Assembly (NCBI RefSeq): GCF_000011065.1
Contig: NC_004663.1
Coordinates: forward strand, 1,054,001-1,118,000
DNA length: 64,000 nt
Source of the DNA: Bacteroides thetaiotaomicron VPI-5482
GTDB taxonomy: Bacteria > Bacteroidota > Bacteroidia > Bacteroidales > Bacteroidaceae
Reading direction: 5' to 3'
Shown here piece by piece: positions 63,964 through 64,000 of this stretch. The first letter of the stretch is position 1, and every line of letters starts with the position of its first letter. The translations under genes and the position numbers were made by a program. The notes beneath the pieces are model-generated. The model made no database searches, had not been told where the DNA came from, and saw only the letters and a list, made by a program, of their open reading frames with translations.

Positions 63964-64000
63964 CTACGGAATTTTCTTGAGTATTGAATTACGCAATAAA
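63964..64000 (-). CDS. batA: BatA, C-terminal codons only (rest beyond window)
   Basis: A minus-strand frame open from the window edge encodes LLRNSILKKIP before a stop at 63964-63966, 44 bp upstream of batB. Gene order in Bat operons and the short basic tail suit batA. Another frame is also open here, so the assignment rests mainly on context. Confidence 0.55.
   Translation of the reverse strand, partial: LLRNSILKKIP

Overview
This window looks like chromosomal DNA of a gut Bacteroides, closest to the B. thetaiotaomicron / B. ovatus group. Supporting features are a SusC/SusD pair, many short AT-rich promoters carrying the Bacteroides -7 box TAnnTTTG, a serine palmitoyltransferase gene, a Bat operon, Bacteroidetes-type AMP nucleosidase, and no Shine-Dalgarno-like signals in front of most genes. 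The species call is inference from gene content and order.

Layout. 1-7645 (+): four tandem FtsX/MacB-type ABC permeases, the first cut by the window edge. 7861-14345 (-): a SusC-SusD-lipoprotein operon for uptake of an unknown glycan. Upstream of it, at 14507-14787, is a 281-bp segment bounded by perfect 22-bp inverted repeats, with an outward promoter that currently points away from susC. I read this as a phase-variable promoter switch in the OFF position. 15072-15828 (+): two small lipoproteins. 15916-18346: divergent serine palmitoyltransferase and lipid kinase. 18422-22512 (+): aspS, an LtaS-like membrane phosphotransferase and a GtrA protein. 22614-24578 (-): aguB and aguA, converting agmatine to putrescine. 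24721-27525: a DUF2148 protein, a FetAB/YbbLM-like transporter with an overlapping small gene, and a lipoprotein. 27632-29562 (+): Nif3-like protein and a coiled-coil zinc-ribbon protein. 29700-35469 (+): a complete RND efflux operon.

35593-37927: a solitary HsdR-N-like protein, AMP nucleosidase and holA. 37928-39155 is a 1.2-kb AT-rich stretch without an intact gene, leading into an XRE regulator (39156) and pyrK-pyrD. 41596-45303: trmD, ligA, dapA. 45304-45843 is repeat-rich and precedes three tandem tRNA-Arg(ACG) genes (-). 46188-53368 (-): patatin/Omp85 protein, htpG, clpC. 53775-57601 (+): gyrA and a TPR protein. 57827-59312 (-): a DUF2007/universal-stress fusion and a small HTH protein. 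59446-64000 (-): batE, batD, batC, batB and the 3' end of batA.

Most of the window is housekeeping. The strongest unusual signal is the invertible promoter. Its half-sites are recombinase-type dyads that match a consensus reported for a B. fragilis tyrosine recombinase acting on susC/susD loci. The same flip could reciprocally drive the two lipoprotein genes on the other side. Second-tier signals are a nested 87-nt double hairpin after the efflux operon, the repeat block near the tRNAs, and the regulatory desert upstream of the XRE gene.
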